A stretch of 64,000 bases of DNA from CGIF01 sp031674855 (GTDB lineage Bacteria; Bacillota_I; Bacilli_A; Mycoplasmatales; CGIF01), in contig CP125275.1 in NCBI GenBank assembly GCA_031674855.1, positions 186,001 to 250,000 on the forward strand, written 5' to 3'. Positions 9,602 to 20,175 of this stretch are shown one piece after another. The translations under genes were made by a program, and so were the position numbers. Within the stretch, counting starts at the first letter, position 1; every line of letters begins with the position of its first letter. The notes under the pieces are model-generated. The model saw only the letters and a list, made by a program, of their open reading frames with translations. It did no database searches and was not told where the DNA came from.

Positions 9602-9787
9602 ATGTTCGAGTGAATAAAGAATTTCTTAAAATTTCCTCCCGGTGGAATTAAAAATATTGGTGATTTAGGTAATTATGTTAAAAATTATTGATGACAATTA
9701 ATAATTTTTGTTGTGGTTCTCATTGTTATTTTTTGAATTATAGCAAAAATTTTAAAGATATTTTTTTTACTAATAAGAAAAAGTTAA
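9602..9787 (+). CDS. Small single-pass membrane protein
   Basis: 61 residues, with UGA-Trp four times. MFEWIKNFLKFPPGGIKNIG is followed by a long hydrophobic helix (about residues 35-58, rich in Ile, Val and Phe) and a basic end. The layout is N-terminal amphipathic, then TM. It is too short to assign. It is convergent with ileS. Confidence 0.5.
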
Positions 9788-9801
9788 ACGGTTTTAAGCG
9801 T

Positions 9802-12609
9802 TTATTTTTGAGTATCTAAAACCTTTTTACAGCGCAAACAAAAATTTTCTTCTAAATCACGATAATTTCAACATCTCAGACATCTTTCTTTAGTAGTTTT
9901 TTGTGCTACTATGGAACAGATTTCGTTATTATTTTTGTTAATTATTGAAAGGTTATCCTTGATATCTTTTATTTCAATCTCAGCTACCAGCAGTAATTCT
10001 GCTAGGTTTAATCCTAATTCAATTAATGTTTTTTTTTCTTTTAAGTAAATTATTAAAAAAGCCTGAGAATTAGTATCAATGATTTTTTCTTGACGAGCTT
10101 TTTCCAAAACTTGATAAGCAGTTTGACGAATCGAAAAGAAAGAGTGATTAATTAAGTTAATTGTGTTTTCTTTATCGGATAAAGAAGGTAATTTTGAAGA
10201 AAGATTAGCTAAAAAAACACTTTCTGATTTAGCAAAACCAAAGTTAAAAGGAATAATTTGGTAAATCTCCTCAGCCAAATAAGGCAGAATGGGCGAAATT
10301 ATTTTTAACAAACCTCGCAAAAGATAATAAAGAGTAGTGATAATCTGATTTCTGCGTTGAGAGTGAATGCTGTCACAATAAAGACTATCTTTGCTGATTT
10401 CAAAATAGAAAGAACTTAAATCATTAATACAAAAATTAAGTAAAGAAAAATAAGTAGAATTAAAAGAGTATTCTTGATAATTTTTTTCACTCTCTAATAT
10501 CAGTTTTTCCAGTTTGTTGATTATAAAATAATCAATTAAACTTAATTTCTTTTCTAAATGAATTTCTTCTGTTAAATTTTGGGGTAAATTAACTAAATTT
10601 CCTAATAAAAAGCGAAGGGTATTGCGAATTTTCTGATAACCTTCTTGAATATTTTCTAAAATAGAATCGCTGATTTTTATTTCCTTAGAAAAATCACAAC
10701 TAAATACTCACAATCTTAAAACATCAATTCCATATTTTTTTGCAACTTCTTCGGGGTCTATTACATTACCCAAAGATTTGGACATTTTTCGTCCTTTTTC
10801 ATCAACTACAAATCCGTGTGAAAGAACTTGACGATAAGGAGCTTGATTATTAAGAATGGTGGAAGTAATTAGCGAAGAATTAAATCAGCCACGAAATTGA
10901 TCCTGTCCTTCAACATAAAGAGTGGCTGGTCAGTCATTAGTTTTTTCTTGATTTTTTTTATCTTCCATATTTGAAAATTAATTCTTATTTTCTTTTAAAG
11001 TGCATTGGTGCGAAACTCCACTATCTAATCAAACATCCATAATATCTTCTCCCAAAACAACTTTTTTATCTATTAAATTAGGGAATTTTTTTTCTAAAGA
11101 TGACAAAATACTTTTGTCGAATCAACAATTAGAGCCTCTTTCGGCAAAAACGTCAGCAATGTAATCAATAATTTCATCATTTAATATCGGTTCATTATCT
11201 TTGTACAAAACTGGAATAGGCACACCTCATTTTCTTTGCCGAGAAATACATCAATCATCACGAGCGGAAATTATCATTTTCATTTTATCCTCAGTTCATT
11301 TGGGAAATCATTCTACTTCTGCGATGTTTTCCAACAACGCTTTTTTTATAACTTGTATATTAATAAATCATTGTTTAGTTAAACGATAAATTAATGGACT
11401 TTTATCTCTCCAATCATGAGGATAACTATGAATAATTATTTCTTTTTTTGCTACTAAATTTCTAACTTGTAAATCATTAATCACATATTCGTTAACCTCT
11501 TTATAACTTTTTCCAATCAAATTCTTAACTTTTATTTTTTCATTAAAAAATCCATTAGGTTCTAGTGGACAATCTACTAATATTTTTTCTCGCCTAGCTA
11601 CTGTGAAGTCTTCATTTCCGAAAGCAGGAGCCAAATGAACCAAGCCAGTTCCCTCTTTTTCCTCAATAAAATCACTTCCATCAACAATATATCCTTTTAT
11701 ATCGTTACAGTAAGGATGTAAATAAGTTAATCCTAGTAAATTTTCTCCTTTCAATACTTTTTTAATCTTTATTTCTTTTTCAGTTCATTTTTTTAGAAGA
11801 AATGTTTGATTTTCTAGAATTAAAAAAAATTCTTGATTAGATTCAACTAAAGCATAATTAGCTGTTTTTTTGACCGCTACTAAACGATTAGCTGTAATTG
11901 TTCAAGGCTGAGTAGTTCAAACTAATAAATTAACATCTTTTTCTTTAATGAATTCAGGAGTTTCAACTAATTTTATTTTAAAATAGAGAGAAGTATCTTT
12001 TTTATCCAAATACTCTATTTCTGCCTCAGCTAAGGCTGTTTCATGGCCGCAAGACCAGTAAATTGGACGAAATCCTTGATAGATTATTCCTTTTTTAACC
12101 ATTTCCCCAAAAACTCGAATTTGTTCTGCTTCGTAATTTTTGTCTAGGGTAATATAATACTTTTCGAAATCAGTAAAAAGACCTATCTTTTTTAGTTGTT
12201 CTTTTTGAATTTCAACTTGGGACAAAGCAAAATCATGACAAGATTGGCGCAAGTCTACTTCTTGAACTTTCGAATTTTGAATCATTTTATGTTCGATTGG
12301 TAATCCATGAGTATCTCAGCCTAACAAGAATGGAGTATATTTTCCTTGACTAGCATGAAAGCGAATAATAATATCTTTGATTATGAAATTTAAAAAATGA
12401 CCGATATGCAATTTGCCGTTGGCATAAGGTGGGCCAGAGTGGAGAATGAAAGATTCATTATTTCAATTCTTTTCTAATATTTTTTGGTAAATCTTTGTCT
12501 CTTCTCAAAATTCACGAAGTTTTTTTTCGTTTTCTAAGTGATTGCTATTTCTCAACGAAAAATTAGTTTTAGGAAGAAAAAGCGTATCTTTGATTTTTTT
12601 TAAATCCAT
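9802..12609 (-). CDS. ileS: Isoleucyl-tRNA synthetase, interrupted by an in-frame TAA
   Basis: About 935 codons starting MDLKKIKDTLFLPKTNFSLR. Class I landmarks are present: GKLHIGHFLNF (HIGH), GWDTHGLPIE with W encoded by UGA, the editing-domain region, GRKMSKSLGNV (KMSKS), and a C-terminal zinc site with two CxxC pairs (CLRC). An in-frame TAA at 10978-10980 lies in a variable loop between WLDSGVSHQ and the segment leading to LYVEGQDQFRGWF, with ATG 10968 four codons later. Both halves are otherwise intact and conserved. Possible explanations are a split enzyme, readthrough, a recent CAA-to-TAA mutation, or a base error. No strong ribosome-binding site precedes ATG 10968. Confidence 0.93.
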
Positions 12610-12695
12610 CGTCTTTATTAAGTTATTAATAGTAATTTTAAACATCCAAGTAAAAAAAATTACTTTTTAATGATATCTTCCAAAATGATTTAAAA

Positions 12696-12845
12696 TTATT
12701 TAACTCAAGATATTTTAGACTTACTTAATTCACTAATGATTTGTTGTTTTATTTCATTAAACTTTCTCTGAAAATATAAGGACTTGTAACGATAAAATAA
12801 GATAATAAAGATAGTCAGCAATCACAAACCAATATAATAATTCAA
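12696..12845 (-). pseudogene. Fragment of small membrane-protein family
   Basis: A frame from TTG 12845 gives 49 residues: a hydrophobic segment (YYIGLWLLTIFIILFYRY) followed by FNEIKQQIISELSKSK. The tail matches the protein at 4101-4397. No ATG is available, so it is probably a 5'-truncated copy. Confidence 0.4.
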
Positions 12846-13183
12846 GGCAAAGTGGAGTTAAGCATTAGAGAAAACTTTTCCGGTTCCAAAAAAATCTTTC
12901 TTGTTATCAAACGAAAAGCATTCCCGAAGAAAAAAAATTTTCCGGTGCAACTGCCTAACTTTTCCCTCCCTTTTTACTTAAGAACTTTGTGCTTATTTAA
13001 ATGCTTGATTTTAATAAATGTGATATCTTTTAGCATTTATTAAAAGTGATATTAAATAATAGGCGCATTGTTTCTTTAAAAGATGTTATTCGAGCGAAAT
13101 TTTTCTTTTTGAAATGAACTTAAACCCGCCTCTAAATGAGGATTTAGGACGGGTAAAAGGAATTTGTTAGTTAGGAGGAGATG
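12846..13183. other. Intergenic stretch
   Basis: No convincing gene on either strand. A plus-strand frame at 12852-13043 has atypical composition and no family resemblance. The only structured item is the hairpin at 13125-13153. Confidence 0.4.
13125..13153 (-). terminator. Hairpin downstream of the 13.2-kb gene
   Basis: CCCG-CCT-CTAAAT-GAGG-ATTTAG-GA-CGGG folds into a stem with a small internal asymmetry and a 4-nt loop. It lies 31 nt beyond the stop of the minus-strand gene ending at 13184. There is no strong T run, so termination is only likely. Confidence 0.4.
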
Positions 13184-13447
13184 TTAAGGTTTCTTGGGTT
13201 TTCTAGTCATTATTTTATCAATCCGCGAATTCTCGCGAAAAATAATTCAACGAGACAAAAGCAAAAAGACAACGACGGATAAAAAAGATAAAGAAAAAAG
13301 ATAAAAATACTGAGAAGGATGCGAATTTTTGATGATTATCAAAGAAGAAGAAGCTAGAAAAGAAACTATCACTATCACAAGTCTCTTCCTAATAACTTTT
13401 ATTTCTTTCTCTTTTTCCCCCAAATATCCTTTTCGTAAAGATAACAT
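13184..13447 (-). CDS. Small two-pass membrane protein, paralog 1
   Basis: 87 residues with two hydrophobic segments (LVIVIVSFLASSSLIII and YLFSLSFLSVVVFLLL) and a basic end TRKPKKP. The 3' end and downstream DNA match those of the gene at 14194-14436 (GTTAGTTAG followed by TTAAG), so the two arose by duplication. It starts inside the 3' end of the upstream gene (59-nt overlap). Function unknown. Confidence 0.55.
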
Positions 13448-13934
13448 TAGTTTCTAATAAATTATTACTATTTTTACACAAAGTTAAGGGCAGAGAACAA
13501 CTCTTATGAGGAGTAGTTTTTAAAGTGGCAGTTGCTCCTGCTAAAGACGTAGCTCCTGGTTCAAAAAGAACCAATCACAAATTTGTCAATTCCTCATCAT
13601 CACTAGTAGAACCGACTGTGGCAAGACCTCGCCCAACTATTGTCGTCGAAGCAGCCATAGAAAGACCAAGAGGTGGACAAATTAAACTGGTAAAACCTAT
13701 TGATGCTCCAATTCCTATCTTTGCTACAGTTTGCTTTGACTGTTAATTCCCCGGACCATATTGCGGACCAGTTAATAATCTTTCTTGATATTCTGCTTTG
13801 TAAGTGTTTGCTATCTTTTCATCATATTGATAAGAATTAGCGAACTCCTCAAAGCTAGGAATTTGGTCTCCGATAATGCTTGGCATTTCAGATTTTAATT
13901 CTTGCACTGTTTCGAAAATATTATTATTTGTCAT
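13389..13934 (-). pseudogene. Unknown protein with internal TAA
   Basis: ATG 13934 gives 63 residues ending LLTGPQYGPGN, then TAA at 13743. The same frame continues as QSKQTVAKIGIGASIGFTSL and a Gly/Ala/Thr-rich hydrophobic stretch, ending at 13389. The continuity suggests a former gene of about 181 codons with a CAA-to-TAA change, but the two halves could also be separate small genes (second start at a Met about 30 codons on). Family unknown. Confidence 0.4.
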
Positions 13935-14022
13935 TTGTTGTAATAAATTTCTTTGTTAAAATTCACTACTAATTAAATCCTAGTAGTCAGACATTTTTTT
14001 TTAAAAAAAGAGATTAGAATTT

Positions 14023-14038
14023 AGCGACCATAGTCGCT
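14023..14038. other. Short perfect hairpin
   Basis: AGCGAC-CATA-GTCGCT, a 6-bp stem in an otherwise featureless 260-bp gap. Role unclear. Confidence 0.35.
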
Positions 14039-14193
14039 TGAACCTTTGTTTAATAGCCAAAGACTTTTTAAGAGAGAACATGGTAAGTATCCTAAATTCT
14101 TTACCTGTTTTATTATTTCTTAATAAATTTTTAAAAAGAATAGGGATTGTTTTGGGTAATTTATTAAGCAAATTTGTTAGTTAGAAAGAGATA

Positions 14194-14436
14194 TTAAGAT
14201 TTCTCGGATTTTCTTGGTTTACTCGTAATATAAGCACATGCCAACAAAATAAAACTTGATAGACAAGAAATAAGAACTAAGTAAGGGAACATTTCTTTTT
14301 CACGAGCATAATTTCTTCTTGAATGTTTTGTAAAAAGATGATAATCAAAAAAGATAGTTAATGCCAAAGATAATAATAAAAATGCTCCGATAAAACTAAA
14401 TAATTTTATCAATTTATTTTTTATGAACTTTTTCAA
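14194..14436 (-). CDS. Small two-pass membrane protein, paralog 2
   Basis: 80 residues with hydrophobic segments at about 10-30 (LFSFIGAFLLLSLALTIF) and 50-68 (FPYLVLISCLSSFILLACAY) and a basic tail KPRKSEKS. It is a paralog of the protein at 13184-13447 by layout and by shared 3' flanking DNA. No known function. Confidence 0.6.
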   Translation of the reverse strand: MKKFIKNKLIKLFSFIGAFLLLSLALTIFFDYHLFTKHSRRNYAREKEMFPYLVLISCLSSFILLACAYITSKPRKSEKS

Positions 14437-14455
14437 TTTAAAGTTAAATTACTAA

Positions 14456-14532
14456 TGGAGGAACCGGTCGGATTTGAACCAACGAATAGAAGTTTTGCAG
14501 ACTCCGGCCTTAGACCACTTGGCTACGGTTCC
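14456..14532 (-). tRNA. trnC: tRNA-Cys (GCA)
   Basis: The cloverleaf is complete on the minus strand: acceptor GGAACCG pairs with CGGTTCC, the anticodon loop is CTGCAAA giving anticodon GCA, and the T loop is GTTCAAATC. The discriminator base is U, as required for tRNA-Cys, and CCA is encoded (14456-14458). The truncated valS begins about 80 bp to the right. Confidence 0.95.
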
Positions 14533-14611
14533 ATTTGTTTTAATATAGTCTAATTTTAATTTATTCTTATTATTAGACAATAATTCTCAGAAAAAATTGA
14601 AAAAATTATTA

Positions 14612-15400
14612 ATGACCGATAAGCAAAAAGAAAAAAAATTGGTAAACTATTGAATTTTGAATGAATTAGTTAACTTACAAAAGGGTTATTTTGCTAATTT
14701 AGAAGAAAAGAAAATTAATCTAGTTACTACTAGTCTTATCAAATTTACTCGGGAAAAATTGAGTAATGAATATTTAGAGCTAATTAAAATTTTTCCTTGG
14801 GATGATGAAACCAAAAAAACTTTGCTTTTTGTTTATCAACAATTATTGGTTATGTTTCATCCTGTTGCTCCTTTTATCACCGAAAATATTTATCAAGAAA
14901 ATACTAAAGAGAAAATATTAGAGCAGAAAATCGACTTGATTGAATTTAAGGAAGAAAAAAAAGAAATTTGACAAATCGATTGTTTATTGCTTTTAATCAG
15001 TGTTATTCGTAATTTTTCTCAAAAAGACAAAGTAAAAAAATTTTATCTAGAATTGAGTCAAGAATGAAACGATAAATTTGATTTTTCCTTTGATTTTAAT
15101 GTTTTTTTGAAGCCATTAGCGAAAAGTGAAGTTTTTTTTTTGGAAAAAAATGCACAAAAAGGCGATTTTAATTCGTTTCTTGATTTAGCTCCTTTTGGAT
15201 TTTTATGATACTATGAAGCAGTCGACAAAGAAGAGTTAAAAAAGCAATTGGACTTTTATCAAAAAGAATGAGAAAGAAGCAACAAAATACTCTCGAATGA
15301 GGAATTTCACAACAAGGCTCCTTCTCATTTAATAAAAAAGGAAGAAGATAAGTTAATCTATTACGAAAATCAGAAGAAAAAAATATTATCTAAACTTTAG
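14612..15400 (+). pseudogene. valS: Valyl-tRNA synthetase, C-terminal remnant
   Basis: 262 codons compared with about 880 for ValRS. The anticodon-binding helical domain (TREKLSNEYLELIKIFPWDD, then HPVAPFITENIYQ) and the C-terminal coiled tail (EFHNKAPSHLIKKEEDKLIY) are recognisable. HIGH, the editing domain and KMSKS are absent. Upstream, the frame closes at TAG 14546 next to tRNA-Cys. It cannot aminoacylate, so a complete valS must exist elsewhere if the cell lives independently of imported enzyme. The truncation point beside a tRNA gene suggests recombination or integration there. Confidence 0.8.
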
Positions 15401-15438
15401 AAATTTTTATCAAATAATCGAAAATAAAGAATATAATT

Positions 15439-16800
15439 ATGAAAGTTGAAATAACTTCTATTAAAGATATTTATCAGCATTTAGAAAAGTTAACTAAATT
15501 AGAAAAAATTAAGGTTAGTGGTTGAGTAAAGTCAGTTCGGGAAAGCAAAGAAGTTGTTTTTATTATCTTGAACGATGGCTCTACTAACGATAATCTACAA
15601 ATAGTTATTTCTCAAACCTACTTTTTGCAAAATGAATTGTTGAAAAAAATAAACTTTGGTAGTGGATTGTTAGTAAGCGGAAATATAATTTTAACACCTC
15701 AACGTAAACAGTCTTGCGAATTACAAGCAACTGAAATAATTTTTGTTAATTCAGTTGCCGAAGATTATCCCTTTCAAAAAAAAGATATTTCTCTTGAAAC
15801 AGTTCGAAATTATCCTCATTTGCGAGCAAAAACTAATTATTTCTTAGTTCTTTTTCGTTTGCGCCATAGTATTAGCAAAGCCGTTCATGATTTTTTTCAT
15901 CAAGAAGGTTTTTATTATGTTTCTACCCCAATTATTACTGGAAGCGATGCCGAAGGAGCGGGAGAGTTTTTTAGCATTGATGATAATGAAAAAGATCCTT
16001 TTTTTCCTAAAAAAGCTAGTTTGACGGTTAGTGGACAATTACAAACTGAGGCTTTGGCGCAGGGACTAGGAAAAGTTTATACTTTTTCTCCTTGTTTTCG
16101 GGCTGAAAAATCTAATACTACCCGTCATTTAGCTGAATTTTATATGATTGAAACAGAAATGGTTTGTGCTGATTTAGCAACAATAATTTCCTTGTCTGAA
16201 AAATTGATCAAAGGTGTCATCAAGTATATTCTTGATAGCAATATTAGCGATTTAGAATTTCTTGAATCCTATCATCAAAAACAACTGATTAATAAGTTAA
16301 AAAATCTCCTCAATTCCGATTTCAAAATAATCAAATATGCCGAGGTGATTGAAATATTAGAAATAAATAAACAAAATTTTGTTTTCAATGATATCAAATG
16401 AGGAATGGATTTGCAATCAGAACATGAAAAATATCTTTGCAAGCATTTTAACTCTCTAGTTTTCGTCACTAACTATCCTATAAATTTAAAGGCTTTTTAT
16501 ATGAAAAATAATCTAGATAAAAGAACGGTTGATTGTTTTGATTTATTGATTCCGGAAATTGGAGAGTTAATTGGCGGAAGCATGAGAGAAGATAATTACG
16601 AGGTTTTGAAAAACAAAGCACAAAAAATAGGAATAGATTCTGACAATTTAGGTTGGTATTTAGATTTGCGCCGCTATGGTTATATTTCGAGCGGAGGTTT
16701 TGGTTTAGGTTTAGAAAGGTTGATAATGTTCATTAGTGGCACTGATAATATTCGCGACACCATTGCTTTCCCTCGTTATCCAAAGCATTTGGAAACTTAA
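15439..16800 (+). CDS. asnS: Asparaginyl-tRNA synthetase
   Basis: 453 residues, full length. The N-terminal OB anticodon-binding domain (IKVSGWVKSVRESKEVVFII) is followed by the class II catalytic core with motif 2 (SPCFRAEKSNTTRHLAEFYM), GGSMRED and motif 3 (GGFGLGLERLIMFISG). The C-terminal DTIAFPRYPKHLE is typical of AsnRS. Three UGA codons encode Trp. Start ATG 15439. It lies directly after the valS remnant on the same strand. Confidence 0.96.
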
Positions 16801-16946
16801 GGTTATTGAAATGGATGTTAGACTGATTTAAAAGTTATTGATACAGAAATTCAAGAGAATGATGAACTTATAGCAAAAAAAAAATATAATTATTAATTTT
16901 AAGATAGTTTCAAGTTAGCCAGTTTTGTCTATATCAAATAGATAAA

Positions 16947-17057
16947 ATGCTAAAAGAAACTTTACTTAATAATAATCTAACTAAACTTCAAGAAATTCTA
17001 ACTTCCCGAATAAGAGTCAGAGAAAGTTCAACTACCCCAGCTGAAACTGCGCAATAA
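16947..17057 (+). pseudogene. Short remnant of an SSB-like gene
   Basis: 36 residues, beginning MLKETLLNN and continuing LTSRIRVRESSTTP. Both parts occur in the OB-fold protein at 36171-36599 (MLKETLLNN; LTSNIRTRESSNTP), where more residues separate them and the protein continues. This is an internally deleted, truncated paralog. The rest of the 16.8-17.36-kb gap holds only the hairpin at 17102-17129. Confidence 0.5.
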
Positions 17058-17101
17058 AAGCCTAATATTTAATGAGATTAAACTAATACTAACTAAATAT
17101 T

Positions 17102-17129
17102 AAGCTGGGAAGTCTAAACTTCCCAGTTT
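17102..17129 (+). terminator. Strong stem-loop
   Basis: CTGGGAAG-TCTAAA-CTTCCCAG with further A-T/G-T pairs gives an 11-bp stem followed by TTTG. It could end transcription of the asnS region, though it is 300 bp downstream. Confidence 0.55.
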
Positions 17130-17360
17130 GTGGTCTGTGTGAAAGTACCACGATTATAGATGAGATATTTTCTTATAATAAGGTTAGTTACCATAATATC
17201 TTTTCTTTTTCTACAATTATATAGCAGTTTAGCACTACTATATATTTTGTTTTATTATATAAAGAGGAGAATGACCCGAACTTTGATTTTTGAGAAAAAA
17301 GTTAGAGGCAACTAAGTTTGCCGAGGCAATCATACTCATCATTTGTTATTTTATATATTT

Positions 17361-17832
17361 ATGAGTGATAGTCAAAAACCCAATCCAAAAAACACTTGAA
17401 AAACCAACATGGATGAGTTTTTCCATAATTATTTTGTGGGAATTTTAGTCTTAGAATATGAAAAAATCACTCGTGAAAGTTATTTTGTAGAGACGAAAAC
17501 CAAAACCCAAGAAATTGACCAAGAACAGTTAGAAAATGAAATTGCTAAGGAAATAGAAAATATCGAAAATGAAACTTTAAATGAAAACGAACTAGAAAAA
17601 GAAAGTGGAGCTGATGGTATTGGTGATGGTTTAGAAAAAGAACGAGAAAGAGAGAAAGAATTTGAGCAAGAAACCGAAACTGAGCAGGAAAAGGAACAAG
17701 GAGTAGAGAATGAAAAAAGAATCCGAAGAGGAAAAAAAAGAGCAAGAAATTGAGAAAAAGGAGGAGGAATCTGAAAATTTAGAAGAAGAAAAAGTTGAGG
17801 ATGAATTGAGAGAAAACGAGAATGAACAATAA
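17361..17832 (+). pseudogene. Acidic Glu-rich coiled-coil protein, frameshifted
   Basis: ATG 17361 encodes MSDSQKPNPKNTWKTNMDEF, a short folded start and then a long Glu/Lys/Arg-rich region. The Glu-rich character continues only if one A is removed from the A6 run near 17712 (then ESEEEKKEQEIEKKEEESEN to TAA 17830). Without the change the frame turns basic. Probably one gene of about 156 codons. Function unknown. Confidence 0.45.
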
Positions 17833-17851
17833 AAATTAATATTGAAATATT

Positions 17852-18403
17852 ATGGAAAACAAAATCAAAGAATTTAAAGAAAAATGAGATAAATACTCAG
17901 AATTAAGAATATTAAAACCTATTGAAGATTATGATTGAGAAAAATATCAAGAAGCGTGAAAAGAATTGAGTATTTACAGAGGTAATGAGCAAATAGCCAA
18001 AGATGCTCTTTCTGATCAAAAAAACTTTACTTTTAGTTATTATCTTGAAAAACCAATAAAACTTGATCCATACAATAAGGGATTTAGAGAAGAGTGAAAA
18101 AAAGAATATCCTGATAGAATAGACGAACAGGATAACGATGCTAATGAAGAATTGGATAACTTGATAGGAAAAGTCGATACTCTATCAAAATATGGTTCTC
18201 GTGGAAGATGCAAAGAATGATTTGAAGAAACTCCTCTTACTTGTTCAGTAAATATGAAAGACAGAAGAGTGATAACTTTTCATTTCAATGATATTGAGCA
18301 AGGCTTTGAAGCTTATTTACACGCTTTGGGAAGAAAATATCAGCAAATATTAAAAAAAGAGTTAGAAACAAGTATATTATGGAAAAATTCAAGAACTACT
18401 TAG
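17852..18403 (+). CDS. Unrecognised 183-residue protein
   Basis: MENKIKEFKEKWDKYSELRI, soluble, charged, six UGA-Trp. The middle contains EYPDRIDEQDNDANEELDNL and the C-terminal part HFNDIEQGFEAYLHALGR. No motif I can name. The next gene starts 25 nt before its end, so the two are translationally coupled. It is part of an accessory gene run from 17.36 to 19.44 kb. Confidence 0.55.
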
Positions 18404-18543
18404 AAAATAATATAATCAAATCTAATTTAACCGAAGAACAATTATTAGAATTAAAAGAGCTTTTGATTGAACAAGGAGAAGTCTTTTTATTCAATCGCAG
18501 TAGGGAATGTTATTTATTAGAGATTGACCGAAGATTAGAATAA
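18379..18543 (+). CDS. Small acidic protein
   Basis: 54 residues, MEKFKNYLENNIIKSNLTEE, helical and Leu/Glu-rich, ending CYLLEIDRRLE. It overlaps the preceding gene by 25 nt. Function unknown; size and coupling would fit an immunity or antitoxin-type partner, but nothing else supports this. Confidence 0.45.
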   Translation: MEKFKNYLENNIIKSNLTEEQLLELKELLIEQGEVFLFNRSRECYLLEIDRRLE

Positions 18544-18561
18544 AAATAAATTATAACAATC

Positions 18562-19436
18562 ATGTCGGAGGAATTAAAAAATTGTTCTCATTGTCAAAAA
18601 AATCTTTCTCAAGAAAAAGCAGGAGATAAATCTTATACTCTCTATTTAGAAAAAAATAATCACACTGAATTCTGTTCTAGTTGCTGAGAGCTAAAAAAAA
18701 ATGATTACAAAGAACAACTTAAAGAAAAAGGTCTAGAAGAATTAAAAAAGACATTTGGGAGTAGAAAATTTGACAAAAATGATGAAGAGGTAATTAATAC
18801 TATTCGTGGCTGAATAAATGAAAAAGGTTCTGATGGTCATGGTTGGAGTAATTCTTCTTCTACTGAATTAACTCTTTGTTGAGCTTGTGATAAATGAAAT
18901 GAAGGTCAAAATAATCACTCTTCTTGTCAAGCAATAATTAGTGAAAAAAGAGAATTAAAAGGTTTACAAGAACAATGAAAATTACTCAAAGATTTTCCAG
19001 AAAATTATCCTACTCGGGCTGAAACTAAAAAAAGATTAGAAGAATTAGAAAGAAAATATCCTAACTCTAATAATAGCGATAATGATTCAAGCAGAGAGAG
19101 AGAGAGCAAAAATTCTCTGAAATCAACCAAATCAAGCAATATTTTCAGTCTAATAATGTCAAATCCATTACTTTAACCGATAATGGCGAGTTATTAATCG
19201 AATACAATCAAGGAGAAAACAAAACATTTCAAATTAACACTCCTGAATTACAACAAATTCAAGCTTATTGCCAGCAAAAAGGAGTAAATTCTCTTTCTTT
19301 TAGTGATTTAGAACAAAGTCAAAATTCTAGTGGTTTTAACTGAAAATCACCCTGAGTAATTGGTGGAGGAGTTGTTTTAATAGTGGGAATGATTGGCTTG
19401 GTGGTTTATTTGGTTAAGAGGAATAAATTTAATTAA
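18562..19436 (+). CDS. Zinc-ribbon protein with (AG)7 tract and out-of-frame membrane tail
   Basis: The current frame runs from ATG 18562 to TAA 19174 (204 residues). It shows CSHC/CSSC and CWAC zinc-binding pairs and a charged helical region. At 19093-19106 there is an (AG)7 tract. One frame change there opens a second coherent part, EINQIKQYFQSNNVKSITLT, that ends in a TM helix (WVIGGGVVLIVGMIGLVVYL) and RNKFN at 19436. The tract therefore decides between a soluble and a tail-anchored form. A related tail-anchored zinc-ribbon protein is intact at 31913-32797. Function unknown. Confidence 0.6.
19093..19106 (+). repeat. (AG)7 dinucleotide tract in a coding region
   Basis: Seven perfect AG units encode Arg-Glu repeats. 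Their number sets the frame of the downstream membrane segment, as in phase-variable contingency loci. Confidence 0.85.
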
Positions 19437-19478
19437 TAGATAAGAATTTACAAGTTTATCATTAGTAAAATTCCTTAT

Positions 19479-20174
19479 ATGTATGCAAATCGTGGTGCTA
19501 ATAGAGAAAAAAAGACCTGCAATATTCGCACTCCTAATTCTTTAAGCAAATTCTTATTCGAATTATTATCGAATAAATTCAAAAAAACAGATTTAATTTT
19601 AGATCCATGTGTAGGTGATGGTCACTTATTAATTCCGTGAAAAGAAGCAGGATATAAAGTAGAAGGAATTGACATAGAAGAAAAGAAGTTTCCTAAAACT
19701 AGAAAAATGGATTACTTGGTTAGTAAAAAAGATGATTACAAGGAAAAGCCAAAATTAATTCTCATCAATCCTCCTTTTAATATTCACAAAGATATGGAAG
19801 AACAGGATACTACTTTTAAATATTTGATAGAAAGTGGATGAAGCAAACGCCCCTTTCTCCCAGAGGTTTTTTTAGCCAAAACTATTGAACTTTTTGGGAA
19901 AGATATTCCGATTATTCTCTTCACTCCATACGGGATGAGATTTAATTTAACATTGGAGAGCAGAAGGTTCTTAAAATTTGATAATGGTGATTATCCCGAA
20001 ATAAAAAGTATAATTACTTTACCTAAAAATATTTATAATTTTGATGAATCTAATCTATTAGAATCAAAAAACAAAGATAAAGGAATAATTTTTCATTCCG
20101 AGATTTTACTATTTAACTTAGAAAATTTAAAGGCTCATTATTTTTTACCGAAAGATTTGAATTATAAAAAATAA
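19479..20174 (+). CDS. N6-adenine DNA methyltransferase-like protein
   Basis: 231 residues. The SAM-binding motif I is DPCVGDGHLL (about residue 44), the acidic strand is EGIDIEE, and the catalytic motif IV is INPPF (about residue 95). It has no target-recognition domain of normal size, so it is a compact enzyme like phage-encoded adenine methyltransferases. It ends 1 nt before the GmrSD-like gene, so the two are almost certainly co-translated and work together. It could protect host DNA from that nuclease. Specificity unknown. Confidence 0.75.
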
Positions 20175-20175
20175 C

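Noticed and set aside
12852..13043. 63-codon plus-strand frame
   Set aside because: No ribosome-binding site, odd composition, and no related protein in the window.
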